A stretch of DNA of 64,000 nucleotides from Vibrio hyugaensis (GCF_002906655.1 NZ_CP025794.1:434001-498000), one strand, 5' to 3'. Shown: positions 45,936 through 55,753, counted from the stretch's first letter. Notes: generated from the sequence alone by a model not told the origin. Numbers and translations are program-made.

Positions 45936-45966
45936 AAGTTTAAACAGAGATACCCTACAAAAAGTG

Positions 45967-45981
45967 CGACATTTTGTACCA
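45967..45981. promoter_or_regulatory. Candidate activator site 2 upstream of tupA
   Basis: GCGACATTTTGTACC is the same palindrome with one mismatch, centred about -103. The two sites are 46 bases apart centre to centre, between four and five helical turns. Confidence 0.65.
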
Positions 45982-46049
45982 ACGCAAATTTTTATGCAAA
46001 TAAGTCCATGAATTAGCGCATAAATCAAACATTTTGAGCTTGTAAAATG

Positions 46050-46066
46050 TTGGCATCTTGTTTGCT
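46050..46066 (+). promoter_or_regulatory. Sigma-54 (-24/-12) promoter of tupABC
   Basis: TTGGCATCTTGTTTGCT has GG (46052-46053) and GC (46064-46065) ten bases apart and TTGCT at -12. Predicted start is about 46077, leaving a leader of about 157 bases with potential stem-loops before tupA. Confidence 0.8.
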
Positions 46067-46233
46067 ATATGAAGTGTCCAAGTGACCTCAGGATGTAGGA
46101 GATATTAATGCAAGGCCATCACTCCTCCACCCTAAGATGACTTGTGATATGAGCGCGCTATGACGCTCTGGCGACTTCTTTAGTAACCCAAGACTTAAGA
46201 AGCCAAAGAATCATTGGAAAGGAAACAACTAAA

Positions 46234-47052
46234 ATGAAAAAAATTGCGCTGACTCTAGCTGCAACGTCAATCACTCTTGTAAGCTACTCTGCTTTTTCAG
46301 CTCAAGATGGCGAACACATTCGTCTGGCGACAACAACAAGTACTTACCACTCAGGCTTACTGGACTACTTACTTCCTCAATTTGAAAAAGACACTGGCTA
46401 CAAAGTGGATATCATCGCTGCTGGTACTGGTAAAGCGCTGAAGATGGGTGAAAACGGCGACGTTGATTTGGTTATGACACACGCCCCTAAAGCAGAAGGT
46501 GTGTTTGTTGAGAACGGCTACGGCGTCCTTCCTCGTAAACTGATGTACAACGATTTCGTTATCGTTGGCCCTAAAGCTGACCCAGCACAAGTAAAAGACG
46601 ATGCGTCAGTACTAGACGTATTCAAAGAGATCGCAAACAAAGACGCGACATTCATCTCTCGTGGCGATGATTCTGGTACACACAAAAAAGAATTGGGCAT
46701 TTGGGCGCAAACTAAGATGGAACCAAACTTTGGTGGCTACCGCAGTGTAGGCCAAGGCATGGGCCCTACTCTAAACATGGCGTCAGAGATGCAAGGCTAC
46801 ACCATGACTGACCGTGGTACTTGGTTGGCTTACCAAAACAAATTGGATCTTGCGATTCTATTCCAAGGCGACGAAAAACTGTTTAACCCGTACCAAGTGA
46901 TTTTGGTTAACCCAGAGCGTTACCCAACCATCAACTACCAAGGTGCGAAGGCTTTCAGTGACTGGTTAGTGAACCCACGCGGTCAAGAGTTGATCAATGG
47001 CTTCCGTCTGAATGGTAAACAATTGTTCGTTGCGAATGCTGAGAGCAAATAA
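46234..47052 (+). CDS. tupA: Tungstate-binding periplasmic protein TupA
   Basis: A 272-residue oxyanion-binding protein with signal peptide (MKKIALTLAATSITLVSYSAFSA). The TupA motif TTTSTYHSGLLDYLLPQFEKDTG is followed by GTGKALKMGENGDVDLVMTHAPKAE. TTTS distinguishes TupA/WtpA-type tungstate binders from ModA. It supplies tungstate to TupBC. It is first in a unit continuing into cofactor genes. Confidence 0.92.
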   Translation: MKKIALTLAATSITLVSYSAFSAQDGEHIRLATTTSTYHSGLLDYLLPQFEKDTGYKVDIIAAGTGKALKMGENGDVDLVMTHAPKAEGVFVENGYGVLPRKLMYNDFVIVGPKADPAQVKDDASVLDVFKEIANKDATFISRGDDSGTHKKELGIWAQTKMEPNFGGYRSVGQGMGPTLNMASEMQGYTMTDRGTWLAYQNKLDLAILFQGDEKLFNPYQVILVNPERYPTINYQGAKAFSDWLVNPRGQELINGFRLNGKQLFVANAESK

Positions 47053-47058
47053 CGCAAT

Positions 47059-47757
47059 ATGAATCTTGCTGATACAACACTAGAAGCCTTGCGCTTACTG
47101 GTGAATTTTGATGCAGACCTATGGGAGATCGTTGCGGTCTCCTTTAGTGTTTCTATTACGGCAATATCTTTGGTGGTATTGCCGTCTATTTTGATGTCCT
47201 TTGTCCTTGCTTACACCGACTTTCGTGGTAAGTGGTTCTTATTGTCCATCGTCAACACGCTACAAGCTGTCCCTACGGTCGTGATTGGCTTGCTGTTGTA
47301 CATGATGCTTTCAAGAGCAGGACCTTTGGGTGATTGGCAAATGCTGTTTACGCAAAAAGCCATGATCTTAGGGCAAATGATCGTCTGTTTTCCGGTTCTA
47401 GTCTCAATGATGCACGGCGCGCTGCAATCCAGTGACCGTCGCGCAGTTGAAACGGCGATTACGTTAGGTGCGTCAATACCTCGTATCGCTGCTACTATGA
47501 TCTGGGAGACACGTTTTCCTTTATTGGCGGCTATCATTGCGGGATTCTCACGAATCGTCACAGAGGTAGGCTGTTCAATGATGGTTGGTGGCAACATTAT
47601 GGGCGTAACCCGTAATATTCCGACTGCCATTGCTATGGAAAGTAGTAAAGGTGCTTTTGCGCAAGGAGTTGCATTAGGAATTGTATTACTATCGTTAGCG
47701 TTAGCGCTCAACTTCCTCTTATCGAGCATGAGAGGCAAAGGCTATCTAAGAACATGA
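47059..47757 (+). CDS. tupB: Tungstate ABC transporter permease TupB
   Basis: A 232-residue permease with five to six helices and the EAA loop region RAVETAITLGASIPRIAATMIWETRFPL. It forms the membrane channel with TupC. It starts 6 bases after tupA. Confidence 0.92.
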   Translation: MNLADTTLEALRLLVNFDADLWEIVAVSFSVSITAISLVVLPSILMSFVLAYTDFRGKWFLLSIVNTLQAVPTVVIGLLLYMMLSRAGPLGDWQMLFTQKAMILGQMIVCFPVLVSMMHGALQSSDRRAVETAITLGASIPRIAATMIWETRFPLLAAIIAGFSRIVTEVGCSMMVGGNIMGVTRNIPTAIAMESSKGAFAQGVALGIVLLSLALALNFLLSSMRGKGYLRT

Positions 47758-47800
47758 AGCAAGCAATCGACTCGCCATCGACCCAATGTAAGGGTGAATT

Positions 47801-48520
47801 ATGACTATAAAAATTACCGCCGAGCAATTGTCCATGCGCTTTAAAGAGCGTGTGCTTTTCCACATCCCTGAATTGGCCATTGGTCCAAACGATGCAATTT
47901 ACCTAAAAGGTGACAATGGCGTTGGTAAAACCACCCTACTCAAGATCCTTGCAGGTTTGCTCAAGCCTTCAACGGGTAAAGTGGTGGCACCGAAAGATAC
48001 TTGGTTGAAGAAGTGGACGCGTCGCAATGGTCGTGTTGACGTGATTTATCTCCATCAGTCTCCTTACCTTTTTGACGGCACTGTGTATGAAAACGTCGTT
48101 TATGGAGTTAAATATCAACAAGACACGGCAAAAGATAAGCGAGCTCAAGTTATTAGTGCGCTGCGCATGGTAGGGTTGGAAACCTTAGCCGACGAACACA
48201 TCTCTGTATTGTCCGGCGGTGAAAAGCAACGCGTAGCAATGGCACGAGCTTGGATCTTAAAACCATCGATTTTGTTGATGGACGAACCAAGTGCCTCTCT
48301 CGACCAAGAGTCGATTGAACGTCTGGTTATCATGGCAAAAGATCTGCTTGATCGCGGTTCTAGTATTGTTGTGACTAGCCACCAAGCGAACGCGTTGACG
48401 GATTTATGTAAAAAACAGTGGTGGATTAAAGACAAGACTTTGATAGAGTCTCCACTCTTGTATGTCATACCAAAAGAAACATCCCAAGAGAACGCATATG
48501 CTTCAGCCAACACAAACTAG
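47801..48520 (+). CDS. tupC: Tungstate ABC transporter ATPase TupC
   Basis: A 239-residue ATPase: Walker [10 protein letters not shown], signature LSGGEKQR, Walker [14 protein letters not shown]-loop TSHQANAL. It has no C-terminal Mop domain, unlike ModC. The last 23 bases overlap mobA. Confidence 0.92.
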   Translation: MTIKITAEQLSMRFKERVLFHIPELAIGPNDAIYLKGDNGVGKTTLLKILAGLLKPSTGKVVAPKDTWLKKWTRRNGRVDVIYLHQSPYLFDGTVYENVVYGVKYQQDTAKDKRAQVISALRMVGLETLADEHISVLSGGEKQRVAMARAWILKPSILLMDEPSASLDQESIERLVIMAKDLLDRGSSIVVTSHQANALTDLCKKQWWIKDKTLIESPLLYVIPKETSQENAYASANTN

Positions 48521-49085
48521 TTGGGTCATTTTGGCTGGTGGTCAAGCCAGCCGCATGGGTGGAAAAGACAAAGGTCTGATCGAACTGAATCAGAAGCCAC
48601 TCATCGAACACGTTATCGAACGTTTATCTCCGCAAACACCACGCATTCTAATCAATGCGAACCGAAACCAAGACGCCTACCGTGCGTTTGGTTTCGTCTT
48701 CAGCGATCAATTTAAAGATTTCCCGGGTCCGATGGGCGGTATCCACGCGGGCTTGGTTCATACAGAAACCGATTGGGTTGGCTTCGTCCCTTGCGACAGC
48801 CCACAAATCAACACCGATCTTGTTGAGCGTTTTTGCAATGCAGTAAAAGAAGACACCGATATTTTGGTTGCTCATGATGGCGACCACCAACAGCCCGTCT
48901 TCACGCTTTACCATAAGCGCGTACTGCCAAAGCTGACTGCGTTTTTAGAACGTGGCGATCGTAAGATCATCCTACTCTACAAAGAGTGCAACACCAGTTA
49001 CGTTGACTTTAGCGACTCACCAAACTGTTTCGTCAACTTAAATACGCCTGAAGAATTGGCGCAATTTGGACAACTCGAATCATGA
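48498..49085 (+). CDS. mobA: Molybdenum cofactor guanylyltransferase MobA
   Basis: 195 residues from ATG 48498, inside the end of tupC. Nucleotide-binding [16 protein letters not shown] and the metal-binding VPCDSPQI are visible. It adds GMP to molybdopterin to form the bis-MGD cofactor used by enzymes such as formate dehydrogenase. It overlaps the next gene by 4 bases (ATGA). Confidence 0.93.
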   Translation: MLQPTQTSWVILAGGQASRMGGKDKGLIELNQKPLIEHVIERLSPQTPRILINANRNQDAYRAFGFVFSDQFKDFPGPMGGIHAGLVHTETDWVGFVPCDSPQINTDLVERFCNAVKEDTDILVAHDGDHQQPVFTLYHKRVLPKLTAFLERGDRKIILLYKECNTSYVDFSDSPNCFVNLNTPEELAQFGQLES

Positions 49086-50860
49086 AACACACGCTAAACA
49101 TCCCTATTCTTGGTTTTGCTGCCTACTCTGGTACAGGCAAAACCACGCTACTTGAAGCATTGCTACCAAAGTTGACCGAAGCAGGTTTACGCATTGGTAT
49201 GCTAAAGCACGCACACCATAACTTCGATGTCGACCAACCGGGCAAAGACAGCCACCGCCTACGTAAAGCAGGCGCATCGCAAATGCTGATCTCTTCGCGT
49301 AACCGCTTCGCACTAATGACAGAAACACCAGAATCAGAATCTGAGTTTGATTACCTTCTGACGCGTTTCGACGAGGACAAGCTAGACGTGGTTCTAGTGG
49401 AAGGATGCAAAAACACCGCATTTCCTAAAATCGAATTGCACCGTGAAGAAGTCGGCAAGCCTTGGCTTCATCCAAACGATGAAAACATCATCGCGATTGC
49501 TTCAGACAGCGGCGAATTGGATTCTGAACTGCCACAAATGAACATCAACGATCTTGAAGCAATTGCTCAGTTTGTAATTCAGTATGTTCAAGAAGCGAAA
49601 GCACCAAAGAGTAAAGAGAAAGAAGCCGCATGCTGCGATACCCTGTCTCCAGCTTTCCTTTCTGTGGTTCAAGGGCAAGAAAAGATCCTATCTTTGGTGA
49701 ACACGGTTGCTGAAACCGAAGCGTGCAAGATTGAAGATGCATACGGTCGTGTGCTTGCAGATCATGTTGTGTCACCTGTGAACGTTCCGCAATACACTAA
49801 CTCAGCGATGGACGGTTACGCGATTCGCGGTGATGACGTCGAGCGCGACAGCTACCAAGTGGTTGCTGAAGTGATGGCGGGTCATGCTTACGATCAACCA
49901 CTAGAAGTTGGTCAAGCGGTTAAGATCATGACGGGCGCACCAACACCTATCAATGGTGATACCGTTGTTATGCGTGAGCAAGCTTCCCAAGACGGCGATA
50001 CTGTCACGTTCAATGGCGCGAGCATCAAAACCGGTCAAAACGTTCGCCAAGCAGGTGAAGACTTAGCAATTGGTAGCGATGTGTTTACTGCAGGTACTCG
50101 CCTAGCCTCTCCTGAGATGGGCATGATTGCTTCTCTTGGTTTTGGTGAAGCGAATGTGTTTCGCAAATTGAAAGTAGCCGTGTTCTCTACTGGTGATGAA
50201 GTACAAGCGCCGGGCACTGAGCAGAAAGCGAATTCAATCTACGATTCAAACCGTTTCACTATCATGGGCATGTTAGAGAAGCTCGGCTGCGAGATCTTGG
50301 ATTTCGGTATCCTAGAGGATAACGAACAATTGATGATTGAAGCGCTAGAAAATGCTTCTGCACAAGCTGACGTCGTATTAACGTCTGGCGGCGTATCCGT
50401 TGGTGATGCGGACTACATCAAACTTGCATTAGACAAACTGGGTCAAATTGATTTCTGGCGTATCAACATGCGCCCTGGTCGTCCGCTTGCGTTCGGTCAA
50501 ATCAACGATAAGCCTTTCTTTGGATTACCGGGTAACCCTGTGGCAGTTATGGTTTCATTCATTAACTTTGTTGAACCTGCGCTGCGTAAGATGCAAGGTG
50601 AACAAGGCTGGAAGCCATTAAAAGTCAGCGCAATTGCCACAGAAAGCCTACGCTCTCGCCAAGGTCGTACCGAGTTTAGCCGCGGTATCTACGAGCTAGA
50701 CGAAACAGGTCGCCTAACCGTTCGCACAACAGGTAAACAAGGCTCAGGTATTCTGCGCTCAATGAGTGAAGCAAATTGTTTGATCGAAATCTCCCCTGCT
50801 GTTGATACAGTAAAAGCAGGAGAAAGCGTGACAATTATCCCACTTCAAGGCAGAATCTAG
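49082..50860 (+). CDS. mobB-moeA: MobB-MoeA fusion: cofactor adaptor plus molybdopterin molybdotransferase
   Basis: 592 residues. N-terminal MobB (1-170): P-loop [39 protein letters not shown] Lys/Glu linker (about 172-185) is followed by MoeA (about 190-592) with [40 protein letters not shown] and [10 protein letters not shown]. MoeA inserts the metal into molybdopterin and MobB aids guanylation; the fusion couples the steps. Located after a tungstate importer, it may load W as well as Mo; this is inference. Confidence 0.93.
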   Translation: MKHTLNIPILGFAAYSGTGKTTLLEALLPKLTEAGLRIGMLKHAHHNFDVDQPGKDSHRLRKAGASQMLISSRNRFALMTETPESESEFDYLLTRFDEDKLDVVLVEGCKNTAFPKIELHREEVGKPWLHPNDENIIAIASDSGELDSELPQMNINDLEAIAQFVIQYVQEAKAPKSKEKEAACCDTLSPAFLSVVQGQEKILSLVNTVAETEACKIEDAYGRVLADHVVSPVNVPQYTNSAMDGYAIRGDDVERDSYQVVAEVMAGHAYDQPLEVGQAVKIMTGAPTPINGDTVVMREQASQDGDTVTFNGASIKTGQNVRQAGEDLAIGSDVFTAGTRLASPEMGMIASLGFGEANVFRKLKVAVFSTGDEVQAPGTEQKANSIYDSNRFTIMGMLEKLGCEILDFGILEDNEQLMIEALENASAQADVVLTSGGVSVGDADYIKLALDKLGQIDFWRINMRPGRPLAFGQINDKPFFGLPGNPVAVMVSFINFVEPALRKMQGEQGWKPLKVSAIATESLRSRQGRTEFSRGIYELDETGRLTVRTTGKQGSGILRSMSEANCLIEISPAVDTVKAGESVTIIPLQGRI

Positions 50861-50875
50861 GCCGATTCAGAATTC

Positions 50876-50904
50876 AAAGGTCAGCGTGTCTGGCCTTTTT
50901 ATTG
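50876..50904 (+). terminator. Terminator after the tup-mob-moe unit
   Basis: AAAGGTCAG (50876-50884) pairs with CTGGCCTTT (one G-T pair), followed by TT. Confidence 0.7.
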
Positions 50905-50934
50905 ATTACAGAAAAACTTTTCAGAGAGACAGCT

Positions 50935-51201
50935 ATGGCTCGCACCATTCTTTACACTTACAAAGACCAAGACAAAGAACTGACGTTCTCATACCAGCAA
51001 CACCGTAACATTCAAGAAGCGGTTGCAGAAGCGGAAGGTATCGACATCACTGAGTTCCTAAAGATGGAGCAGCAAATCGAAGCAGTATCTGACACGAAGG
51101 CAGTACGTAACTACCGCGACAATCATTTCAGAAAATTAGGCTTTAGCAAAATCACCCTAGCTCAAAAAGAAAACTTGGGCGTAGGTAAAAAGAGCAAATA
51201 A
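50935..51201 (+). CDS. DUF2960 family protein
   Basis: 88 residues from ATG 50935 (MARTILYTYKDQDKELTFSYQQHRNIQEAVAEAEGI); AGAGAGA precedes it, so the longer frame from 50902 is rejected. It is soluble, helical and basic at the C-terminus (GVGKKSK). It matches DUF2960, a small gammaproteobacterial family without known function. Confidence 0.8.
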   Translation: MARTILYTYKDQDKELTFSYQQHRNIQEAVAEAEGIDITEFLKMEQQIEAVSDTKAVRNYRDNHFRKLGFSKITLAQKENLGVGKKSK

Positions 51202-51224
51202 GCCAAGCTACACAGACCAAAACA

Positions 51225-51255
51225 AAAACTCGCGATTCGTCGCGAGTTTTTTTAT
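51225..51255 (+). terminator. Terminator after the DUF2960 gene
   Basis: AAAACTCGCGA (51225-51235) pairs with TCGCGAGTTTT (51240-51250) over TTCG, with a T run. Confidence 0.9.
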
Positions 51256-51278
51256 ACATGCAATCCAAAGGTAACACA

Positions 51279-51776
51279 CTATAGCTGAGGCTCTACAATC
51301 ACAAACTGATTGGTTCCCGCAATTGGCGCATACCAGTCACTGCCTTGAACATAGAAAGTCGCCCCATTAACGGTCACCGTGGTTGCTTCATTCGGCAAAA
51401 TATCGACTATCTTACCTGCCATCCCCTTATTTGTTACGACAGTGGAGCTCACTGTATTCACTTCGCTCTGCACAGATACCGGAGGTTGCTCCACGTAAAT
51501 ATACTGATCGCCACTTCGCTTGTAATAGACATTATCAACGACGGTATAAGTGATCCCCGCAATCACTAGGTAAGTCGCGGTTCTCGGAATTTTATTGTAA
51601 TGGTATACGCGATGAACTGGCGCTTTATAAACGGGACGGTAGACAGGCTTTACCACCACCACCTTCTTCCCATGCTTTGGTGGCTTAGGTGCTGGAGGCT
51701 TGGCAAACGTCGGTGAAACCATACCAACTAAGGCGATGCTAAGAACGCCATAGCGCAATTTTGATGAGTTGAACAT
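51279..51776 (-). CDS. DUF6515-like exported protein
   Basis: About 165 residues from ATG 51776, which has AGGA six bases upstream; frames to 51782 or 51803 are alternatives. It has a signal peptide (LSIALVGMVSPTFA), then a Pro/Lys/Tyr-rich stretch (KPPAPKPPKHGKK... YRPVYKAPVHRVYHY). A membrane-like beta segment (YLVIAGITYTVVDNVYYKRSGDQYIYVEQP) and a repeat of the 'Y-x-Y-V' type near the C-terminus follow. Probably periplasmic or outer-membrane associated; function unknown. Confidence 0.7.
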   Translation of the reverse strand: MFNSSKLRYGVLSIALVGMVSPTFAKPPAPKPPKHGKKVVVVKPVYRPVYKAPVHRVYHYNKIPRTATYLVIAGITYTVVDNVYYKRSGDQYIYVEQPPVSVQSEVNTVSSTVVTNKGMAGKIVDILPNEATTVTVNGATFYVQGSDWYAPIAGTNQFVIVEPQL

Positions 51777-51904
51777 CTTCATTCCTACTGTTAGTGGAAG
51801 CAATACAGAAAGCTTATCAATCGAGAGTTCAAGGGACGTAAACGAAGCGTAAAGCTGCGTAAAGATGGCAGCTTAGCAATACAGAGCAGCAGTATGGATC
51901 GACA

Positions 51905-51949
51905 AAAATAAAAAAAGCCTCGTTTCACCTTAAAGGAAAACGAGGCTTT
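51905..51949 (-). terminator. Terminator after nagK (reverse strand)
   Basis: AAAGCCTCGTTT (51914-51925) pairs perfectly with AAACGAGGCTTT (51938-51949). The reverse strand continues TTTTATTTTTG. Confidence 0.85.
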
Positions 51950-51993
51950 CAATGTAGGTCTTATGTGTTTTCGCTTACCGAAAACTCAGACGA

Positions 51994-52902
51994 TTATTTG
52001 ATGTTTAGGAATGCAGCACCACGTACGCCGCCTGAATCACCGTGTTTTGCTTTGATGATTTTCGGACATTTCGCGACAGAAAGCAGGTACTTAGGAATAC
52101 GTTTTGGCATCTCTTCGTAAATCAGTTCGAAGTTAGATAGACCGCCACCTAGTACAACAACGTGTGGGTCAGTCGCAGTAAACAGGTTCGCAAAGCAGAT
52201 TGCTAGAAGCTCCATAAAGCGCTCAACGTGCTCAACCGCTTTTGCTTCGCCTTCTGCGTGTGACTTAATGATGTCGATCGCTTTCTTCTCTTCGCCGTAG
52301 TAATGCGCGTAAAGAAGCTCGAAACCACGACCAGATAGGTAGCTATCTAGACAACCTTTCTTTTCACAACCACAACCTAGTAGAGGCGCGTTTTCGCCTA
52401 GGTGGAACCATGCGTCAATAGGAAGACGTGTATGACCTACCTCACCCGCTACGTGATTACGACCAGAGAATACTTTACCTTCGTAGATAAAGCCGCCGCC
52501 AAAACCAGTACCAAGGATCAAACCAAGTACAGATGGTTCGTTTTGAAGGTCTTCGTCCCATGCTTCAGAAAGCGCGAAACAGTTTGCATCGTTTTCGATT
52601 TTTACGCTACGGCCAATCTTAGCTTCAAGATCGGCACGAAGTGGTTTGCCTTTTGCCGCAGGTACGTTGACCGTTAGTACTGTTGCATCATCCGCGTCTT
52701 CCATACCAGGAAGACCAAGACCAATCGTGCCTTCACAACCAAATTCAGCATCGTATTTGTTGACTAAACCCGCGACGGTTTCCACAAGTAAATCGTAGTT
52801 GTCAGTTGGTGTTGGTACACGCTCTGTTGCTACACGCTCAAGTTTTTCGTTAAACGCACCAAACTCGATTTTAGTGCCACCGACATCAAAGCCGTAATAC
52901 AT
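51994..52902 (-). CDS. nagK: N-acetyl-D-glucosamine kinase NagK (ROK family)
   Basis: 302 residues from ATG 52902 ([18 protein letters not shown]), with AGGAGAGA upstream. ROK motifs: [17 protein letters not shown], the [10 protein letters not shown] substrate loop and the zinc site H...[16 protein letters not shown]. It phosphorylates GlcNAc in amino-sugar recycling. Vibrios grow on chitin, so this fits. Length equals E. coli NagK. Confidence 0.92.
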   Translation of the reverse strand: MYYGFDVGGTKIEFGAFNEKLERVATERVPTPTDNYDLLVETVAGLVNKYDAEFGCEGTIGLGLPGMEDADDATVLTVNVPAAKGKPLRADLEAKIGRSVKIENDANCFALSEAWDEDLQNEPSVLGLILGTGFGGGFIYEGKVFSGRNHVAGEVGHTRLPIDAWFHLGENAPLLGCGCEKKGCLDSYLSGRGFELLYAHYYGEEKKAIDIIKSHAEGEAKAVEHVERFMELLAICFANLFTATDPHVVVLGGGLSNFELIYEEMPKRIPKYLLSVAKCPKIIKAKHGDSGGVRGAAFLNIK

Positions 52903-53075
52903 GCAATTCTCTCCTAAAAAGCTCAAACGACTCCCAAAAAATGCTGAAGTCAAAAAAGATAAACTTTAGGCATTATCCATATCTGTACGCCTGCAAACCG
53001 TGACCGAATGCAGATTTATCCTCTCATTGAAGCCAGTTGAACAACAAGCCATCAACAAAAGTTCATTCCTTAGAG

Positions 53076-53825
53076 TTAGCTCTCGATTTTAGCCCACTCT
53101 TTGAAACGTTTCAGATGCGGTCGAGACCAGTCGGTTTTTACTCGAGTTTTCGTCAGCATGTAGGTTTCACGGAAGGCTTCAAACCACAATTGCAGACACT
53201 CCGAAGCTTGCTCTTCACCTGCTTGTTTGAATACTAACGTCGCGACTTCTGCAGTAGATAGATGCTGCTCATTGTCTGAGCGGCGCATGATGTATTCAGA
53301 CAATGATTCCGGCTCAATTGAAAGCACAGGTGAAGACTTAAGAAACTCTGAACGGCGGAAGATCTTACGCGCTTCACGCCAACTGCCATCAATGAAGATC
53401 AGTAACCATTTTTTGTTCGAACCATCGGATGCCTTCAAACGCTCTGGATTCAAACCATCCAATAAACGCTCAGGCTCATCCACGTAATCTGCTGGGAATA
53501 CCACCACAGGTTGATAAGCATCGTTCTCTAGCAATGCCAGCATCTCTTGAGAAGGCTCGGTACGATTCCATTGATACACGTAGGTCTCTTGAATCGTATC
53601 AGCAATTAGACGCCCGGTATTACTTGGCTTGAACACTTCGTTTTCCGATACGATCAGCATGCAGGCAATATTGGATTCGATGTTCGGCTGAATGTCGCAC
53701 AAACAATATTGCTCAGAAACCTGACAATATGGACAGCGAACCACTTTACAACCACGAGCGTTAAACGGCTTCGTTGAGATAGATTGACGGTGCTGGTATA
53801 AACGATGGAAAGCGTGGATTCTCAT
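53076..53825 (-). CDS. tapT: tRNA-uridine aminocarboxypropyltransferase TapT (DTW domain)
   Basis: 249 residues. N-terminal zinc-type cysteines (CPYCQVSEQYCLC), then DTW-domain motifs: SNTGRLIADT, LIFIDGSWREARKIF (the D-x-x-W block) and YIMRRSDNEQHLSTAEVATL. TapT makes acp3U47 in tRNA from S-adenosylmethionine. It resembles E. coli YfiP. It stands alone, divergent from the desaturase gene. Confidence 0.88.
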   Translation of the reverse strand: MRIHAFHRLYQHRQSISTKPFNARGCKVVRCPYCQVSEQYCLCDIQPNIESNIACMLIVSENEVFKPSNTGRLIADTIQETYVYQWNRTEPSQEMLALLENDAYQPVVVFPADYVDEPERLLDGLNPERLKASDGSNKKWLLIFIDGSWREARKIFRRSEFLKSSPVLSIEPESLSEYIMRRSDNEQHLSTAEVATLVFKQAGEEQASECLQLWFEAFRETYMLTKTRVKTDWSRPHLKRFKEWAKIES

Positions 53826-54009
53826 GGATAGAAAGTGCCAGTTAGAAATAAGTGCATGTGTTAATTAGAGCGCGATTCTACTTGCATAGCGGGTTAGTCT
53901 CAAGAAATGCTGGTAAACGGACTGATATTCACATTCCTGGCTTCTCGGTGAAAGATACGGTGGAATCTTAAGGTCTTAACAAATAAGCGAATCTATCAAG
54001 GAAATTAGC

Positions 54010-54828
54010 GTGACCGAAACTACCTTTAACGACCCTTCTTGGCTAAGACTCAGCATCTTCATTGGTGTTTTGTTGCTATGTACCCTGTGGGAAAACAAGC
54101 TGCCGAGAAAGAAGCTTACCGTCGACCGATCATTTCGCTGGTTTAACAACCTCACACTGGTCGCGCTAAATAGTGTCGTTATTGCCGTTGTCATGCCTAT
54201 TGCCGCTTTCCAAGCTGCCATCATCGCTCATGAAAACCAGTGGGGTCTACTCAATACTCTTGCCTTACCGACTTGGCTAAATGTGCTGATAGCCGTTGTG
54301 TTACTCGATCTCATCATCTACCTACAGCATTTAATCTTCCATCGCGTTAAACCGCTGTGGAAACTTCACCGCATGCATCACGCCGACTTGGATATCGATG
54401 TCACAACCGGGACACGATTCCACCCGATAGAGATCATTCTCTCTATGGTGGTGAAAATCACCGCAGTGTTTGCTTTGGGCGTCTCTCCTATCGCCATCGT
54501 AGTGTTTGAAATCGTATTGAATGCTAGCGCGATGTTTAACCATAGCAATGCAAAGCTTCCACTGCCTTGGGATTCGAAGTTACGTAAATTGGTTGTGACG
54601 CCAGACATGCACCGCGTGCACCACTCTGTCATCGTGCGCGAGACACATTCAAACTTTGGTTTCTTCTTGTCGATCTGGGATCGTTTGTTTGGCACTTACC
54701 GAGCTCAACCGGAATTAGGTCATGATAATGTTGTGATTGGTGTTCCAGAGATTCGTGACAAAGACGAGCAAAGATTGGATAAACTGATCACCCAACCATT
54801 TCGTTACAAGGAAAAGTCTTCCTCATGA
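54010..54828 (+). CDS. Sterol desaturase / fatty acid hydroxylase family protein
   Basis: 272 residues from GTG 54010 (MTETTFNDPSW). Four helices and the di-iron histidine clusters LQHLIFH, HRMHHAD, HSNA and HRVHHS are present. The family hydroxylates or desaturates lipids in the membrane; the substrate is unknown. Its stop overlaps the next ATG by 4 bases. Confidence 0.88.
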   Translation: MTETTFNDPSWLRLSIFIGVLLLCTLWENKLPRKKLTVDRSFRWFNNLTLVALNSVVIAVVMPIAAFQAAIIAHENQWGLLNTLALPTWLNVLIAVVLLDLIIYLQHLIFHRVKPLWKLHRMHHADLDIDVTTGTRFHPIEIILSMVVKITAVFALGVSPIAIVVFEIVLNASAMFNHSNAKLPLPWDSKLRKLVVTPDMHRVHHSVIVRETHSNFGFFLSIWDRLFGTYRAQPELGHDNVVIGVPEIRDKDEQRLDKLITQPFRYKEKSSS

Positions 54829-55049
54829 GCAGTTCAATGAAAGTAAATGTGTTTGGAAAAATCATGCTTGCTGAATGCAAAGATGGGATTTGGACGCTTT
54901 ATATCGATTCGGAAACTTCGATAAAGCGCCCTATCAGAGACTTTGTAGTGCCGCCTTTTCTCGATGAGGACGAGTTGCTGACCTACCTAGATGATATGTA
55001 TCACGAGCAAGCAACCGCAACTCATACCTGTGTGTTTCGGATTGAATAG
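54825..55049 (+). CDS. Small conserved protein (DUF7661-like)
   Basis: 74 residues, MSSSMKVNVFGKIMLAECKDGIWTLYIDSE..., acidic and soluble, with the conserved core RDFVVPPFLDEDELLTYLDDMYHE. It is translationally coupled to the desaturase gene. Its 3' end overlaps the convergent acetyltransferase gene by 28 bases. Family assignment is tentative. Confidence 0.65.
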   Translation: MSSSMKVNVFGKIMLAECKDGIWTLYIDSETSIKRPIRDFVVPPFLDEDELLTYLDDMYHEQATATHTCVFRIE

Positions 55050-55480
55050 CCCAACTTAACTTCCGTAGCTGGATGACCATTGGTTAATGAGAACAACGAG
55101 GAAGACTCTGTTTGCAGCACTTCAAAACCGAGTGCTTTAAAAACCTCGACATTACCCGTATCTTCCACACACCAAACACTCATAGCATTCCCCGAGCCAT
55201 ATAACTCACACAAAGTCATAATTAAGCGGCGAGCGATGCCTTGTTTACGATATGCGCTTTCTACAGCCAGTCCAGATAATTGCAACTCACCGTTTGTTAG
55301 TTTGACTTTGACGCAGCCAACGATTCTATCTTCAAGATAATAAGCATAATTGACCCATTCATCTTTGCTTGAAGTCGATTTCGCGGCTTTATTTGGAGAG
55401 TAGATTGCTCTCAATTCTTGAAAGCAATCTCTAGTAAGGGATACTACCGAAGGGTTTTCACTCGAAACGCGTTTAAGCAT
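55022..55480 (-). CDS. GNAT family N-acetyltransferase
   Basis: 152 residues with the GNAT core: VKLTNGELQLSGLAVESAYRKQGIARRLIMTL (acetyl-CoA loop R-K-Q-G-I-A) and C-terminal VFKALGFEVLQTES. Substrate unknown. It is convergent and overlapping with the preceding small gene. Confidence 0.85.
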   Translation of the reverse strand: MLKRVSSENPSVVSLTRDCFQELRAIYSPNKAAKSTSSKDEWVNYAYYLEDRIVGCVKVKLTNGELQLSGLAVESAYRKQGIARRLIMTLCELYGSGNAMSVWCVEDTGNVEVFKALGFEVLQTESSSLFSLTNGHPATEVKLGYSIRNTQV

Positions 55481-55497
55481 TTTCTATTTTAAATAAC

Positions 55498-55716
55498 TTA
55501 GGCTTTGATCAAATCTCGCTTTTTGTTCGATTGAGTGACACCAACAAACAAACCGATAATTCCCAAGATAATCGAAGATATGGCGAAAACACTCACATCT
55601 TGTTGTTTATTGATGGCTGCGTACACAAACGCAATCCCAAAAAATATCGCACCAAAGCTAAAGCCTGATAGCGCGGCAAAAATACCGAAGCTCGCCAGCT
55701 CCTTAAAGTTGTCCAT
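55498..55716 (-). CDS. Small two-helix membrane protein
   Basis: 72 residues, MDNFKELASFGIFAALSGFSFGAIFFGIAFVYAAI then VSVFAISSIILGIIGLFVGVTQ and a basic end. The ATG has AGGGAAG upstream. It lies 17 bases before the acetyltransferase gene, possibly co-transcribed. No known function. Confidence 0.65.
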   Translation of the reverse strand: MDNFKELASFGIFAALSGFSFGAIFFGIAFVYAAINKQQDVSVFAISSIILGIIGLFVGVTQSNKKRDLIKA

Positions 55717-55753
55717 AACACTTCCCTGTTGAAAAATACGTAACGTCTAAAAA

